A DNA stretch of 64,000 bases from Proteles cristata cristata (Eukaryota > Chordata > Mammalia > Carnivora > Hyaenidae): the NCBI GenBank assembly GCA_017311185.1, contig JAESUZ010001294.1:1798001-1862000 (forward strand), given 5' to 3'. Within the stretch, counting starts at the first letter, position 1, and each line of letters starts with the position of its first letter. Under the pieces are notes generated by a model. The model did no database searches and was not told where the DNA came from. It worked only from the letters and a program-made list of their open reading frames with translations. Both the position numbers and the translations under genes were made by a program. Below, piece after piece: positions 32,571-44,162 of the stretch.

Positions 32571-33069
32571 CAGCTCCATCAGCCGCTGGATGTGGTGGTC
32601 CGGGCGAAGGGAGGCAACCTCGGGCGTGGCTGTCCTCTGAGCTAAGGCAGTCCCTGAAGGGTGCAGCCACTGCCACCACGCTCCCGCAAGACCTTCATCC
32701 CAAGGACATCTGTAGCCAAGCGTCTGCCGCAGGAACAGGTATGACATGAATAAGGCACGCCCCGTGGCTGGGGCCGAAGAGCTCCGCACCTCACGATCAG
32801 GCCACGTCACCTCGTGGGGGCCCTGGAGGGCTAGAGGGCACCCCGACTTTGTTCATCCATGAATCATTTACGGAGTGTGTGTAGGTCAGACGGCGGGAGA
32901 GAGCGTCTTGCAGAGTGTGGTGTTCACGGGGCGAGGGAGCAGTTCGAGGGAGATGGCTTGTCTCTACACGGATAATCAGAGTGGAGCGTAATAGGCTGAT
33001 AGTAAAGACATGTTTGCTGAGCTGAATTGATGCCCCTGACCTTCTCCATGCTGAGAGCTATGGATTTCG
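32571..33069. other. Unrecognised non-coding DNA
   Basis: Nothing convincing is seen apart from ordinary mixed-composition DNA. Confidence 0.3.
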
Positions 33070-33310
33070 AGACATAAATGGGCTTGGATTCTGCCCTGGG
33101 GGTCATGCTGTCTAGTGAGGAGACTTAACATGCAATCAGAAAGACGTGATAGTTGAAAGAAGCAAGAGAGTTGGGGGTGGGGACCTGGGTGACCGCTGTG
33201 CCTGGTAGGAATGGAGTGAGGACAGAAGGCTTCCCAGAGGAGGTGTCATTCCTGCCAGGCTCTGAAGGATGAGTTGCAGTGAACCAAGTGGACAAAGAGA
33301 AAGGAAGGGG
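33070..33310 (+). repeat. Old interspersed repeat, unnamed
   Basis: 'tctagtgaggagacttaaca' and 'aggcttcccagaggaggtgt' then 'ggctctgaaggatgagttgc' are phrases of a very common old mammalian repeat ('gaaggcttccctgaggaggtgac'). The same family is visible at about 63340-63545. I cannot assign a name confidently. Confidence 0.5.
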
Positions 33311-33809
33311 GTTTTAGGAATGGCCAACACAGCAAAGTTAGGGTAACTGGAAGCCCATGGACCCTTGCAGTCCTTGGGGTCTGACACTTCTGCATAGTTT
33401 CTCCTAGATCAGGAAAATTTCCCAGAGTCCTAGAATCTCATGTTGGAGAGAGCCTTCAAAGCTCCCATTGCTGAGTGTGCATCCGGACCAAGGTGTTGGG
33501 AACCCTCTCTCTTGCATCCCTCTGATGACGGGGAGCTCACTATCTCTCTGAGACCATGTATTCGTGTGGGTGGCTCAGGACGGTAACAAAGCCTTTCCTC
33601 TACTGATCTGGGATCCCTTTCTTTGTTTCTTCCACTCACTGATTCTGATTCTCTCCTTTGGATCGACCCAGGGCAAATCGGTCTCTGTGGAATTGGGAGG
33701 GACTACAAACTGTCTACGGTCACTCTCCTGGCAGTGCGACCCTCCATCTGGTCTCAGAGAGAGGCAGCAGCTGAAGCTGTAAGGAAGCTGTAAGGAGGTT
33801 GATCAATAA
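33311..33809. other. Unrecognised non-coding DNA
   Basis: No exon recognised. 'gatgacggggagctcactat' near 33523-33542 recalls a common old repeat phrase but is isolated. Confidence 0.3.
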
Positions 33810-33975
33810 GGTGTGGATCTGGAGCCAGACTGCCCGGTTGTAGTCACAACCGTGACCTTTCTTGCGTGACCTCGGCAGCTAACTTAACCTCTCCGTGCCT
33901 CGGTTTCTTCCTCTGCCCAGTGGGGATAAGCACGGTAACGCATGTCAGCAGACACTTAAGCACTCAATGTCCTGG
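33810..33975 (+). repeat. MIR SINE, well preserved
   Basis: 'ggatctggagccagactgcc', 'gcgtgacctcggcagctaac', 'ttaacctctccgtgcctcgg' and 'cagtggggataagcacggta' reproduce almost the full MIR in order. Confidence 0.75.
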
Positions 33976-35129
33976 CTTCAGCTGCTATTAAAAAGTGACT
34001 CAAATTGCTGCCGGGCCACAGGAACGATGCCCTGGCCCCTATTAAATAAAATTAGACGAAAACAGCCAGCGTGGCTTGCTGAGGGGAAAGCTCTTTCCTG
34101 GGAATGAAAACCATCAACTTCATTCCTTCGTGTCGTCTCCACGATTCTCTCTGCCTTTGTGGGCCTTCTCGCTGTCCCCAAACTCTCCCACTTGTGGGGT
34201 CGCCCTTTGTGATGGAAATGAAACTGCTGCGGGTCCCCATGTCATGGGTGGTGGGACACCCACGGCTGGTCCCTTCTGCCGCTCAATTCCCACGGCAACC
34301 ACACCTGGAGGCGGCTGCGGATGGTGAAATGTGTGCCCATTATAGGGAAGTCCAGTGACCTTCAAAGTGATGACATCCAGGGATGATCTGAAGGTCCGGG
34401 ACCACTCTCCCCTGGAGATTCTCCTCCACCCCCTCCTCCCCTGGACTCCTCGCTTTTATGGGACTCTCTTTGAATTTCTCTCCCTCTTTGCCTTCTCTGC
34501 CCTTTCTCCCCTGTCCCTTTGGCTGTCTTCCCCCCTCCCCCCCAGAAATTTAGCTCCTCTTTATCAGAGGAGTGAGCCATTCTCAGCCCTCCACTGACTA
34601 CTTGGGCTGGGACCCCTTTCTGTAAATCAGAAACATGCACAGGAAGCAGCAGAGGCTCTAACCTGTCATCTGCACTATGATCAGTTTCCCCGTGTGGCTC
34701 CCCACCCCCACCGGACTTGGTCAGTATAGGAATCGGGGCCATGACGTCATCTTTTCCTGATACAAATTATTCTACACCGCTGACCCCCTTTAAAGGCAGA
34801 TGGCGTTGCTGTCTTTTGCTTTTTAGAGCAATTTAAAATCTTACTAAGCCTGGAATGTCTTTCTTCCTTCTCCCCCTGGCTCTTCAGATTCTGCCTGCCT
34901 GACCTTTTAAGAGGAATGCCTCCTCTAGGAAGCCTCCCTGCTCATGTGGCTTGCAATCTTGTGGCAAGGTCCCCATTCAACCATCACTCACCTGCTGCCT
35001 GGAGTTAGATCATCTAAGTCCCAACCTAGTGTGACTCGTCACCCCAGTTATATTGATTGCCCTTTGTGAGAAGCCTCAGGAGACTCTTAAAAATCCCAGG
35101 AAGGTGGCATGGAGACTCGAGGAGCAAGG
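33976..35129. other. Non-coding; pyrimidine-rich middle
   Basis: 34400-34560 is strongly C/T-rich. A perfect CRE lies at 34741. 34860-35000 faintly resembles L2 ('tcctctaggaagcctccctg'). No gene. Confidence 0.35.
34741..34750. promoter_or_regulatory. Perfect CRE/ATF palindrome
   Basis: atgacgtcat is the full ATF/CREB palindrome including flanks. It lies outside a recognised repeat. It is one of three TGACGTCA sites in the window (31351, 34742, 41296). Function is inferred. Confidence 0.45.
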
Positions 35130-35360
35130 AGTCAGCCTGGGCTTCCTCCTGACGTCCCCACCTGCTGGCTGTGTGGCCCTCCACTGGTCACTTACCCTCT
35201 CTGAACTCAGAGCTCCCACCTGTCAAAGTGGGGAAAGATGCTTGTATCACACAGTGGCCATGAGAATGAAACTTAGCCAACTTCATCAGATGACCCACGG
35301 AGGGTCAGGCACAGAGGAAGGGCTTTATAAATCTTATAAATATTATTTCTTCCTTTGGAA
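35130..35360 (+). repeat. MIR SINE fragment
   Basis: 'ctggctgtgtggccctccac', 'tggtcacttaccctctctga', 'gtcaaagtggggaaagatgc' and 'cagtggccatgagaatgaaa' fit MIR through to its tail ('tttataaatattatttctt'). Confidence 0.65.
35153..35171 (-). promoter_or_regulatory. Weaker CTCF-like motif, reverse
   Basis: The reverse complement matches the CTCF consensus at about 16 of 19 positions by hand (plus strand cgtccccacctgctggctg). It sits in a MIR, where 'gctggctgtgtg' is intrinsic, so chance resemblance is quite possible. Confidence 0.3.
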
Positions 35361-35786
35361 GGACCCACGGAATAAGTGAGGGACAAACAGCCAAGTGCAC
35401 TCAAAACAGAAGAGAAAGAACACTTACTGGAAACTTGGGAGGGGGATGGCGAGAAGAACAAGCTGGATCCGGAACGGCATCTGATGGGCAGACAAAGCCT
35501 GTGTCGGGGGCCTGGGTGAGGGGCTGACACATGGCAGGGACGGGAGCAGCTGGCTTCCTTTTCCCTCTGCTGCACAAATGCTTCTAAAAGCAGCTTTCGA
35601 GTACCTTCTTGGCATGACCTCCTTGCCAGAGCTGCCCCTGACATCAGACCCCTCAGAATCTTCTGGAAGGATGGGCTGACCGAAGATAAGGGGTCCCATG
35701 GAGCCTCAGTGTCCTCAGCTGTACAAAGAGTGCCTTGGGTTATGTAATCTCCAGACCCTTCTACTCAGCAAGCTCCGGAGTTTGGC

Positions 35787-35790
<4 letters not shown>
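35361..35790. other. Unrecognised non-coding DNA
   Basis: No exon or clear repeat before the TG run. Confidence 0.3.

Positions 35791-35833
<43 letters not shown>
35791..35833. repeat. (TG)n microsatellite
   Basis: A pure 43-base TG run. Confidence 0.97.
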
Positions 35834-35835
<2 letters not shown>

Positions 35836-36579
35836 TTTGAGAGTTCAGTGCACTCAAACGTGGCAAATTCAGACCTTATTGATTCTGAACGTGTACTTTT
35901 TTTGACTCGCACTGGGCTGAAGGCTAGTCTTGCATAATTCACATGGCAGAGGGCTTGATTCACTCACGAGTACGGTTGGTTTCATGGGGGGAAAACCATT
36001 TCCCTGACACCAGGCTGGGTCTCCCCAGATCCCACCAGCATTGACTGAACCTTCACTTCCTCCGGGCCCCCCAGTCTGGCTCCGGCCTCTCCCCCTATGT
36101 CTGCGGGCACTTCTTGGATTCCACCGCTCATCCCACTAATTGGATATTCACCAGGTTTGGACTTTATTCCACCCGTGATGAGGACTTTTAATTTTTATGA
36201 TTGTATTTCGAATACGAGTTCATTGTTGAATTGTTGCTTTCATAATACTGCGACTTAGTATTCGGCGTAAGCGTGTCATCGTCTGGACTCCGTCTGAGAA
36301 TATTAATTACTGCTTTAAAATGGTCTTCTGTTTCTCCTACTGATGCTATTCCCTCAGGTGTCACTGCTCTTTGTGAGGTCAGGCCCCTCTTCTATGTGGT
36401 TGGTTTTCTTCAGACGGTTGGTGGTTCATGGCGATCTTTTCACACTTGCACCTGAGAAGCCCTGTTTCTCGTGGGGGCTCCTCATACTGGGGTTTTTCTC
36501 TGCGCCTCTTTCTGTCAACCCAGTCCCTTCTGCTGCCTGTCTTCTAGGAATCCCTCCACATTTCTGGTCTTTCAGCAAT
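35834..36579. other. Non-coding, AT-rich middle
   Basis: 36170-36320 is AT-rich with scattered CpGs (tttcgaatacgagttcattg, agtattcggcgtaagcgtgt), an unusual mix. No exon or named repeat is recognised. Confidence 0.3.
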
Positions 36580-36740
36580 GCTCATCCTTCCCTCCCTCCT
36601 TTTCTCCCTCTCTCCCTCCCTTCTTTCCAGTTTTCAGTCCTGGTATATATAGACCTCCTCTTCTTCCTCCCCTTTCCCTGCTCCCCATCCTTCTCCCCAG
36701 CCTCCTCTTCCCTCTACCCCTCTCCTCCTCCTCAAAACCG
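36580..36740 (+). repeat. Polypyrimidine (C/T) tract
   Basis: Mostly C and T for about 160 bases (ccttccctccctccttttct, ctctccctcccttctttcc and similar). The apparent protein frames are low complexity. Confidence 0.75.
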
Positions 36741-37073
36741 GTCTGTTCGGTGATCACAGGGACATTGGCAAGGAGGAGAAAGAGATGACTGCTCAGTCAG
36801 GCCCCTCTTTCGGATCTCTTTCAAGATCATTGCCACAATCCACGGGCACATTGCAACAATCCACAACATGTCTCTCTTTCTGTGGGTGGAAGAATGGAAG
36901 GGTGAGGTGACGTCTTGGAGTTGCACCGAGTAAGGGACAGCTTGACGGCAGATCCTCTGACTCCAGGCTCGATTTTGTTGCTATTTCACCTTCTTAAAAC
37001 CTAGGCACCTGTTACCCTGGTCCTACTGTTCAGAAATCTTGGCTCAGATCAGTGGTCCATATGCATATGGGTT
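36741..37073. other. Unrecognised non-coding DNA
   Basis: Nothing identifiable apart from two 'attgc(c)acaatccac' near-repeats around 36830-36865. Confidence 0.3.
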
Positions 37074-37088
37074 CAAAGGGCAATGTGA

Positions 37089-37330
37089 GGGCACCTGGGT
37101 GGCTCAGTCGATTCAGCTTTTGACTTCAGCTCAGGTCATGTTCTCACGGTTCACGGGTTGAGGCCCGCATCAGGCTCTGTGCTGACAGCTCAGAGCCTAG
37201 ATCCTGTTTTGAGGATTCTGTGTCTCCCTCTCTCTCTTCTCCTCCCCCATTCATACTCTGTCTCTCTTTCTCAAAAATAAATAAAATATTTAAAAAACAA
37301 ACAGACAGACAACAATAACAACAACAAAAA
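37089..37330 (+). mobile_element. Felid tRNA-derived SINE
   Basis: Complete SINE with a long, complex A-rich tail (acagacagacaacaataaca). Perfect 15-base direct repeats caaagggcaatgtga occur at 37074-37088 and 37331-37345. Confidence 0.95.
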
Positions 37331-37345
37331 CAAAGGGCAATGTGA

Positions 37346-39153
37346 AACTGTGTGCTTCCCACAAGGGCCCCTGCCGATTGCTGTGCTAGTGAAGACGGAG
37401 CTGTGCGGTCTTGTGTGGGGTGCCATCTGGAAACCACCTTTCACAAATGTTGGAACATAAAGGCATCTATATCTATACTGGAACTGAGATTTTCAAACAA
37501 AAGGGGGAAGTTCCAATATGTCCGGGGTGGGGGGGATGGGAGGGAGGAGGCTAGCAGGTTCCCTGATGGCTGGGACTTGAACTTAAAGTAGGAGACAGCC
37601 AAAGCCCATGGCTCCCCAGTAGGTGCCCAATTCAGTATTGATCCTGGCCCATGAGTGCATTTCTCAAAGGGCCCTTTGGGCCACCCTTGAGGTCTTGTTC
37701 AAAGTTCCTAGTGGAAGTGAACTGGAAAGCCAAACGTGGGCTCTGGAAATAAGCCATGGTTACTTCTAGAAGCAACATGTCCAAGGATGGTTGGAAGAGG
37801 CCCATCAGTAGCAGAGGAGTGGGAGGAGCCAAGAGCTGGAGAAACAGGAAGTTCTGTCCTGTCATGGGGAGCAGCCATGGGGGCTCTAAGGGAGAGCAGA
37901 ACCCGGGACCTGGTGCCTGGGCGGATATCTGGGGTTGGGGGCTTGAATCTAGAAGATTCCATGTTTCTCACTCAGGTCAGAACTGGTCCTTCAGGCTGTT
38001 AGGGCCTGGGAAGTAGGAGTTGCACAACTCCTTAGAGAGGAGGTGGGGGGAAGCAGAAGCAGATTTCATTTGTCACCTCCATTCTCTCCACTGTCCGCTC
38101 TGTGCCTCTTGAAATTAGAGCTGGATGGCCATCTCCACTGCCATCATTGTGAAACTGATTGGGGCTCATCCTCTCTCTCAAGCTTGCCAGCTACCAGGGC
38201 ATCTTGCCCAGGATGAGAGAGTTGTGCCAGGTGTGAGTGAGAGGCCTCAGCATCCTGCCTTCCAGGGACCGGCTTCTCTGCGGATGGATGGAGGGAGACT
38301 TCCAGGATGTTGGCTAAATCAGGTGCCGGTGCAGGTGGAGACATGCAGGCAGAAGGTCATGCTCTGAGCTGGGTTACATTGTTTTCAGGAGATCCTCAAT
38401 ATAAGCCATACATGTAAGAGAAGGTTCCAGACAAGGTGCTGCAAGGCAGAACTGCACGTGCGTGGGCACCACTTTCTGGGACTCAACTCCCTGTTAGAGT
38501 GAGGGATGCCAGGGATGATGCCTCCCTATGAGATCAAGGGCCTTTCCCGTCTCCGATCAGAGCACGTCTATCCTCCCCCTCCATCCGGATGGTTTCTGAA
38601 GACAAGCACTGCCTTTCCCCCTTCCCTCCACCCTCAGATGGGTTGGCCATTCCCGAGGGCACAGTCCACGTCCTCTTCACCAACCAGGAACTTCAGAAGG
38701 ACATACGTCTTCAACACACTTGAGAGCTTCCAAGGGAGGTGACGCTGTTCTCCCTGGGAGTTTTCCCAAAGTAGGGAGAGTGTCTCTCGGGGGCCACGCG
38801 GGTGACAGGGGCCTCATGTTGACTTGGGGATGGCTCTCACCCTTTGAGTCACCTGAGCCAGGGGCTTTCTTGAGGTCGACCTCCCCAGGCAGCCCTCGCC
38901 TTCCATACCCGTGGGCTTTTCATTGTGCAAACATTCTCAGACGACAGGGCGGTGCTCACAGAGTATCAGAAGCACCGCACACACACATGGCTTTAACTCG
39001 CTCCTCTTCAAGCAAAAGTGCGTGTTCCAGGATCTCACCTTAGCCCTGGGAATTATTGAGCAGCTATTATAGAATTCATTAGTTTGCTAACAACCCTTCA
39101 AGAGCTCCCCACCTGCGATGCTGTGACTGATCTATGACAAGTCACCCCAGGGT
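37346..39153. other. Unrecognised non-coding DNA
   Basis: No exon or named repeat is convincing over 1.8 kb. Overlapping short frames on both strands reflect GC content. G-run at about 37527-37534. Confidence 0.3.
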
Positions 39154-39864
39154 TTACTTAATTTGTTCTGAGAGGCTGTGTGTGTGCGCGCATGCGTGTG
39201 CGGTCTTCAAAATAATGATGCAGGCGGTGGAAAGGAGGCAGGAATCACTTACTGTCAGGCAGCAGGATTCCAATCCCATGAGTTGTGACTCCAGATGAGT
39301 CCCATGGCAGGGCTGGGCTCCAGTGAGCTCCCCCTTCCCACCTGCATCATAAGCAGAAAAAATGAAAGCAAAAGTAATTGCTTGTCTCACAACTTTTCTT
39401 TTGTTTTTGAGAAGGGGGGAAGGGATGATGTCTCTCCTGCCAGGTCTCAGCTCTAATTTCCCTTCAACAAAAGGCAAAGGCAAATATGTTGGAGAGGTGG
39501 GAGCTGATCTAAGTCTCTGATGCCGGTTATCACGCTGGTGTTGGCAGGCAGGCTTGGACAAGGTTGGCCATTTCATCGGGGGCAGATTACTCAAGGTCAA
39601 GGGAGCCAGGTCCAGCTGCTGTGAAGGTCCGGTGTGGATCACAGGCTGCATCTGAAAGACCTTGAAATACCCAGTCCCAAGTACAGGATAGGAGCACATT
39701 TCTCCCCATTTTATCTTCTTTGTGCTGGAGGTTCCCACATGAGACACATCTTTCCCAAGGTCAAGGTCAGCGTCAGTGATCGACAGCTTACCATGTGTCC
39801 ATGGCTGCCTGGCAAGGAAGGCTACCGGCCTCCTGGATGAGAGGACAGGCAGACCTGAGTTCAA
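39154..39864 (-). other. 236-codon open frame, coding status unknown
   Basis: The longest minus-strand frame that does not derive from a SINE runs from an ATG at 39864 to 39154. The predicted product has no signal peptide, membrane segment or domain that I recognise. Its last residues translate a CA/TG-simple stretch (about 39179-39204). A donor-like ATG|GTAAGC on the minus strand near 39788 lies inside it. The start overlaps a MIR. Most likely a chance frame or part of a non-coding transcript. Confidence 0.15.
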
Positions 39865-39965
39865 ATCCCAGTGCTGCTTTCCAGGTTCGGCCGTTTGCTT
39901 GTTCTTGATGTTTTCTGAGCCTCAGTATCTTCTCTGTCACAAGGTGTCCAGGGAGGACAGAATAG
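39835..39965 (+). repeat. MIR SINE fragment
   Basis: 'gacctgagttcaaatcccag', 'tgctgctttccaggttcggc' and 'tttctgagcctcagtatctt' follow MIR order. Confidence 0.6.
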
Positions 39966-40804
39966 AGACCCTTTTAAGCTGGAAGAGGAACTGTTTTAGA
40001 GACTAGAAGTAGCTCTGCTTTCTAGGAGAGAGCCTGGGGACAGGGCCGGTGTGCTAAGAGCCCAGGACACTGGCCCAAAGCTTCTAAAAACCCTGAACGT
40101 GGGGCCCTTCAAGCTACTCTTCAATGTCTACTTCATACTCTACTTGGGTGAAGTGACAGAACTGCTTCTCCCCAGGGCTAAAGAACACGGCCTTTCTAAA
40201 ATAGGAGGAGATGTGTTCCCTACCGGTGAATTATTAGTTCTGTGTGCGTGTGCACACACACGCGTGCACACCTGTCTCGGGACATGGGGAGTGAATCACT
40301 GTATCACTACAGGATGGATGTGTAGGCTTACCTCCGGCTGTGCGTGCCGGAGGCGGTGAAAGGATGTAGCCCTGGCATGGCACAGCGGAGCCATGACTGG
40401 GTCCTGTCCTCTTGTGGCAGATGTTACCTGGGCACAACTGGGGACCGTGTACTGTGCCCTCTTATGAGGGTCTTCTCTGCAGTGGATACATTTCACTCAG
40501 AAACAGAGGTTGGCCTGATTGTCTTGAGATGAAGGGAATCCTGGGCTATGAGTCTGAAGCAGCCTAGAAATGAGGCCAGGAAGCACCCCAGTGAAGACCA
40601 CAGCTTTGGGTTGGGTTTGCACCCCCAGAGAATAGCCACTTCTAGTAACAGTGCTACCATTTTCCCTGGGTTGTAATTCCTTTCTCTTACCCTCAAGACT
40701 TCATCCAAGGAAGGGCAGTGGAAGAAGGAATTAAGAGACACAGTGTCCCCTCACTGACACTAAAGGGAGAATTCAGTGCCTGGAGCACATTTTGATAAGA
40801 ACCT
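39966..40804. other. Unrecognised non-coding DNA
   Basis: No gene or clear repeat. An alternating purine-pyrimidine stretch lies at about 40240-40272 (tgtgcgtgtgcacacacacg). Confidence 0.3.
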
Positions 40805-40930
40805 GGTCTTAAAGAAATAGCCCCAGCTCCTTAACGCAGGATCCCAGGCCCTTCAGGACCTGGGCCTTCTAGTTTTATCTTTACCACTCTAATGCCTCCA
40901 CCCCACCCTCTGCCTCTCCACCCCCAGCCC
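40805..40930 (+). mobile_element. L2 LINE fragment
   Basis: 'cccagctccttaacgcagga', 'aggcccttcaggacctgggc' and 'taatgcctccaccccaccct' match the L2 stretch 'aaactccttaacatggcctacaaggccctacatgatctggcc'. Confidence 0.45.
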
Positions 40931-41079
40931 ATGCCGGGCACATAAAGAAATGTGTGTTAATTAAATGGAACTGAGCAGAGATCTTGGCCCAAGCCATGGA
41001 AGCTCCCTTGGCTTACCCTCTGTCTCCATACCCACTGTCAAGATTTTTCATCTCTGTCCTCCTTTGGGTTCCCACTGTT

Positions 41080-41645
41080 AGCCTCAAATGAAGCGTCCTG
41101 CTTGGACTATGGCAGTAGCCTCCAAGCTCACTGAACTACACTCAGACTCTCCCTGCCTCCCACTGGCTGTGTTCATTGTTACCAAGACATTCTCTGCAAG
41201 GCACTGCCTGCATCCATCGCTCTCTGGCTCCGAGTCCTTACTGGAACCCCATCAAGTAGAGAAAATCCGACTTCCCAGCCTGGCCTTCCACGATCTGACG
41301 TCAGCCTACCTTCCCCATCCTGTCTGGGACTGGAGGTACAACAGTCGAGCCAGATCACTTGCCTTTCTCTTTCCTGCTCCGTGTCTGGAATCGCTGTCAG
41401 CGAGAACTTCCGTCTCCTTCAAGAGGCGGCTCCAAAGCCAACTTGTCCCTGTCATCTTCCCTCCTCCTCTCGGCTCAGAGTTCTCTGCTTCTGAACTCCG
41501 GGTGTGCCCCAGGCTCTTGGCTCTCACCACACGGTGCTGTGCGGTGCTGTGTGCACACGGTCCTGCCTCAAGCACTGAAGCAGGGCCTGTGACTTGGTCC
41601 CTGTGGTCGCCACCAGTGCCCACAGCAGGCGTGTGCAGGGAATAG
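41080..41645 (+). mobile_element. L2-like LINE fragment
   Basis: 'gcttggactatggcagtagc', 'ctggccttccacgatctgac' and 'gccttcc...cctgtctggga' resemble the L2 3' region. The long open frame across it is not conserved coding sequence. A TGACGTCA site (41296-41303) falls inside. Confidence 0.45.
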
Positions 41646-42599
41646 GAACTCCACAAATCCATAAATGTTTGGCCCCTGAATCAGGACGACATTCGAATCC
41701 AACGCCGCACTTTCTTACGATGACACTCCGATCATCCTGGGCAGGAAGCACGTTTACCTTGCTGACATCACTTCTCACGATGGGTCAAAACCAGAATAAG
41801 CCCTTGGCGGATTAAGGCCTGAGCCATCACACTGTTTCTGGCACCAGTAAGAACTGGACCTTGCAGTGTCCCACCCGTGCGCCTAACCTCTTGGCAACAG
41901 TATCGTCTGCCCAAGAGAAAGATGTCTGGGTTCGCAAGCATGCGTTGGCCAGTCCTTTGAGTACTCTCTCTGGCTTCTCAGGTCCGGAGCCCTGGGTCTA
42001 CATCTCTCTCTCCGACTCGACCCCTCCCCTGGACCCCTGAGCCCTGGGTCTTGGCATTTATCCATCTCTTGCTTTCAGTCTCCCGCTCTTACCTGCTGGG
42101 GCACTTTGGGCACCAGCCACAGACATCCTTCTGGCTGATGCTAGCATCAGGGAGTTTACTGGAACGACGTGGCAGAGCCCACAGAACTGGAGGCAGGGCT
42201 GGAGAGGCAGTGCAGGGGGCTGGAGCCCAGACGGTGCACGGGTGGGGTGCGACTCTAGAAACAGGCAGGGCTGAGAGAGAAGAGTCCTTAGGGACCAAGT
42301 TACTGCTGTCGCCCTGGGGCACATGAATGCCAACCACTTGTCGTGTCTTGGTGGCCGCGCTCCAGCTTCCAGCTCTACAGAGTGTTCAGGGGACCTAGAA
42401 CATGCTTCCACTTCAATATCCACCGCCCTGCCTTCTGGCTCTTTTCCGGTTCCCAGAGCCATCCATCACCCAGGACGGCCTCCCCCTGAGGGGCCAGGCT
42501 GTTGCATGGTCCGGGCTACATGGCCCTCTGGGCAGCGACACCTGCAACGGCAGGACAATTAGCCATGAAGGGACTTGTCCTTCTGTTGACCCATCATCT
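41646..42599. other. Unrecognised non-coding DNA
   Basis: No convincing exon or repeat. Confidence 0.3.
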
Positions 42600-43340
42600 T
42601 AGAAAGTGGAACATTTCCTTATTTGGCCAAGATTACGGGTCATTAGTGGCCGATAACATCACGCAAATTTGGATGCGATGAGTCACTTTGAATTTCACAA
42701 GCCTTATATTTTCTTGTGGCACAAAACGTACGGGCCAGTTCTGAGTGTTCACAGGTGATTCGTTCTTGGCAGGGTAAGTACCAACTTAAGGGCGATTTCT
42801 AATCAGCTAATTGCTCCTGCTTCCTTGGCATCGGCAAAGTGATCTTTAAGCACGACAAATACGTTCGAATTGTTGATCCCCGTTGTTACAATACCAACAT
42901 AAGCTTCCCAGGGAAACAGGTCTGAGCAGAAGTCATAAACACAGCATTCTTAATTTCTACCCACCGGACTTGCGGGCTTGCCTAATGCTAGCTCTCTCCC
43001 TAATGAAAGGCAAGGGAGATATCAGCCAGAAATGTCATAATCAGAGCGTTTGCCTAGTTTGCTATTTTTAAGAGCTGCAGGCTTTGCTCGAAATGAAGGA
43101 TGTGCCTCCGCCCGGCAAATGCTGCGGGTGGGTGTAGACCAAGGCTCCTGTCTGCAAAGGTGCAATTGAGAGAGGACAAAGAGCGGGCATAAATAATGGA
43201 TCAAGAGCGGCTCCAATGAGAGCCCATTCGTCCAGCAGCCTTGAAATGAAAACACGTCGCCGATGACTCATTGGATAATAGTAAATATGACGGGCTCATA
43301 AAACCGCCGGCTCCCGCGGGGGCTCTTCTGTAGCCTCTGT
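42600..43340. promoter_or_regulatory. Enhancer-like repeat-free block 1
   Basis: About 740 bases contain no recognisable transposon although surrounded by repeats. The block is dense in transcription-factor words: AP-1 sites TGAGTCA (42679-42685) and TGACTCA (43264-43270), GATA/homeodomain words (aatcagctaattgctcc, cataaataatggatc, ttggataatagtaaat), and preserved CpGs in AT-rich context (aaatacgttcgaattg). This texture is typical of conserved vertebrate enhancers. No coding frame of note. Confidence 0.45.
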
Positions 43341-44162
43341 CTGGTCTTGCTCTTGTTATGTTCGGAAGCTACCAATTTAAACCTCCCTTCCCCCAGCAAA
43401 GCCTTGGCTCCTGGATAGAGAGTTATCTGGGTGATTTGCAAAGTCTGGATGGCACAGGGAGAGGTGACCTGCCCCCCGGCCGCCGCCAGCGCCCGCCCCA
43501 GGGATGCTCCACTGCTCCCCTCCTTCCATGCTGGGCTGGCTGCCAGTTCAGTGCTGGGCCCCATGGAGACCTGGATGCTATATGGACTTCATTAAGGGGA
43601 AGGCAGAGACCTTAACCCCAGGGAGCTTGAAACCAGGAGGAGACATGGCCTTGACATAAAGTAAGGGTTCTGCCTCCAACCTGGGAGATGAATAAAGACC
43701 GTAAACATGTCTTCCCTCTACCCCGAGCACTGCAAGCCAATGACAACAGAAAGAACATGCATTCTGTAGGAATATGCCTGCAATGAAAGGGGGTGTCTTC
43801 AAACAGGGAGGCCATGTGGGCAGAAGAGCTGGTTCTCTGAGGTCTCGGCGGGGGGGCTCCCTTAGGACCAGGAGGGGAGAAAACAGGCAGAATGAGATGC
43901 GGAAAATTTCCTCAAGGCTGGCGCTATCTGAAAATGGAATGGCGTTTCCAATCAGTGGAAGAGTATACTCATTCATTCGCTCATACGTCTTCTCCCACCT
44001 ACCATTCATTGGTGCCCTAGGTAAGGGATGGAGGTCCATTTGTGATAATAAAGCAGGGGGACAAAGTGCTGGCTTCTCTTCAGAAGCGGGCTTCCTGCCC
44101 TCAGAGGCAGGCTCCTAACTCAAAGTCTTCGTGAGGAGGACTAACCAAAGATGCGAGTCCCA
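43341..44162. other. Unrecognised non-coding DNA
   Basis: No exon recognised. 43480-43500 has a small CpG-rich patch (ccccggccgccgccagcgcc). Confidence 0.3.

Noticed and set aside
33564..33580. gtgggtggctcagg, resembling a SINE head
   Set aside because: No SINE body or tail follows. Chance match.
35153..35171. CTCF-like reverse motif as a confident boundary
   Set aside because: It is partly explained by the MIR sequence itself. Kept only as a weak feature.
41088..41645. 185-codon plus-strand frame
   Set aside because: It covers L2-like 3' sequence, which is not protein-coding, and has no recognisable domain.
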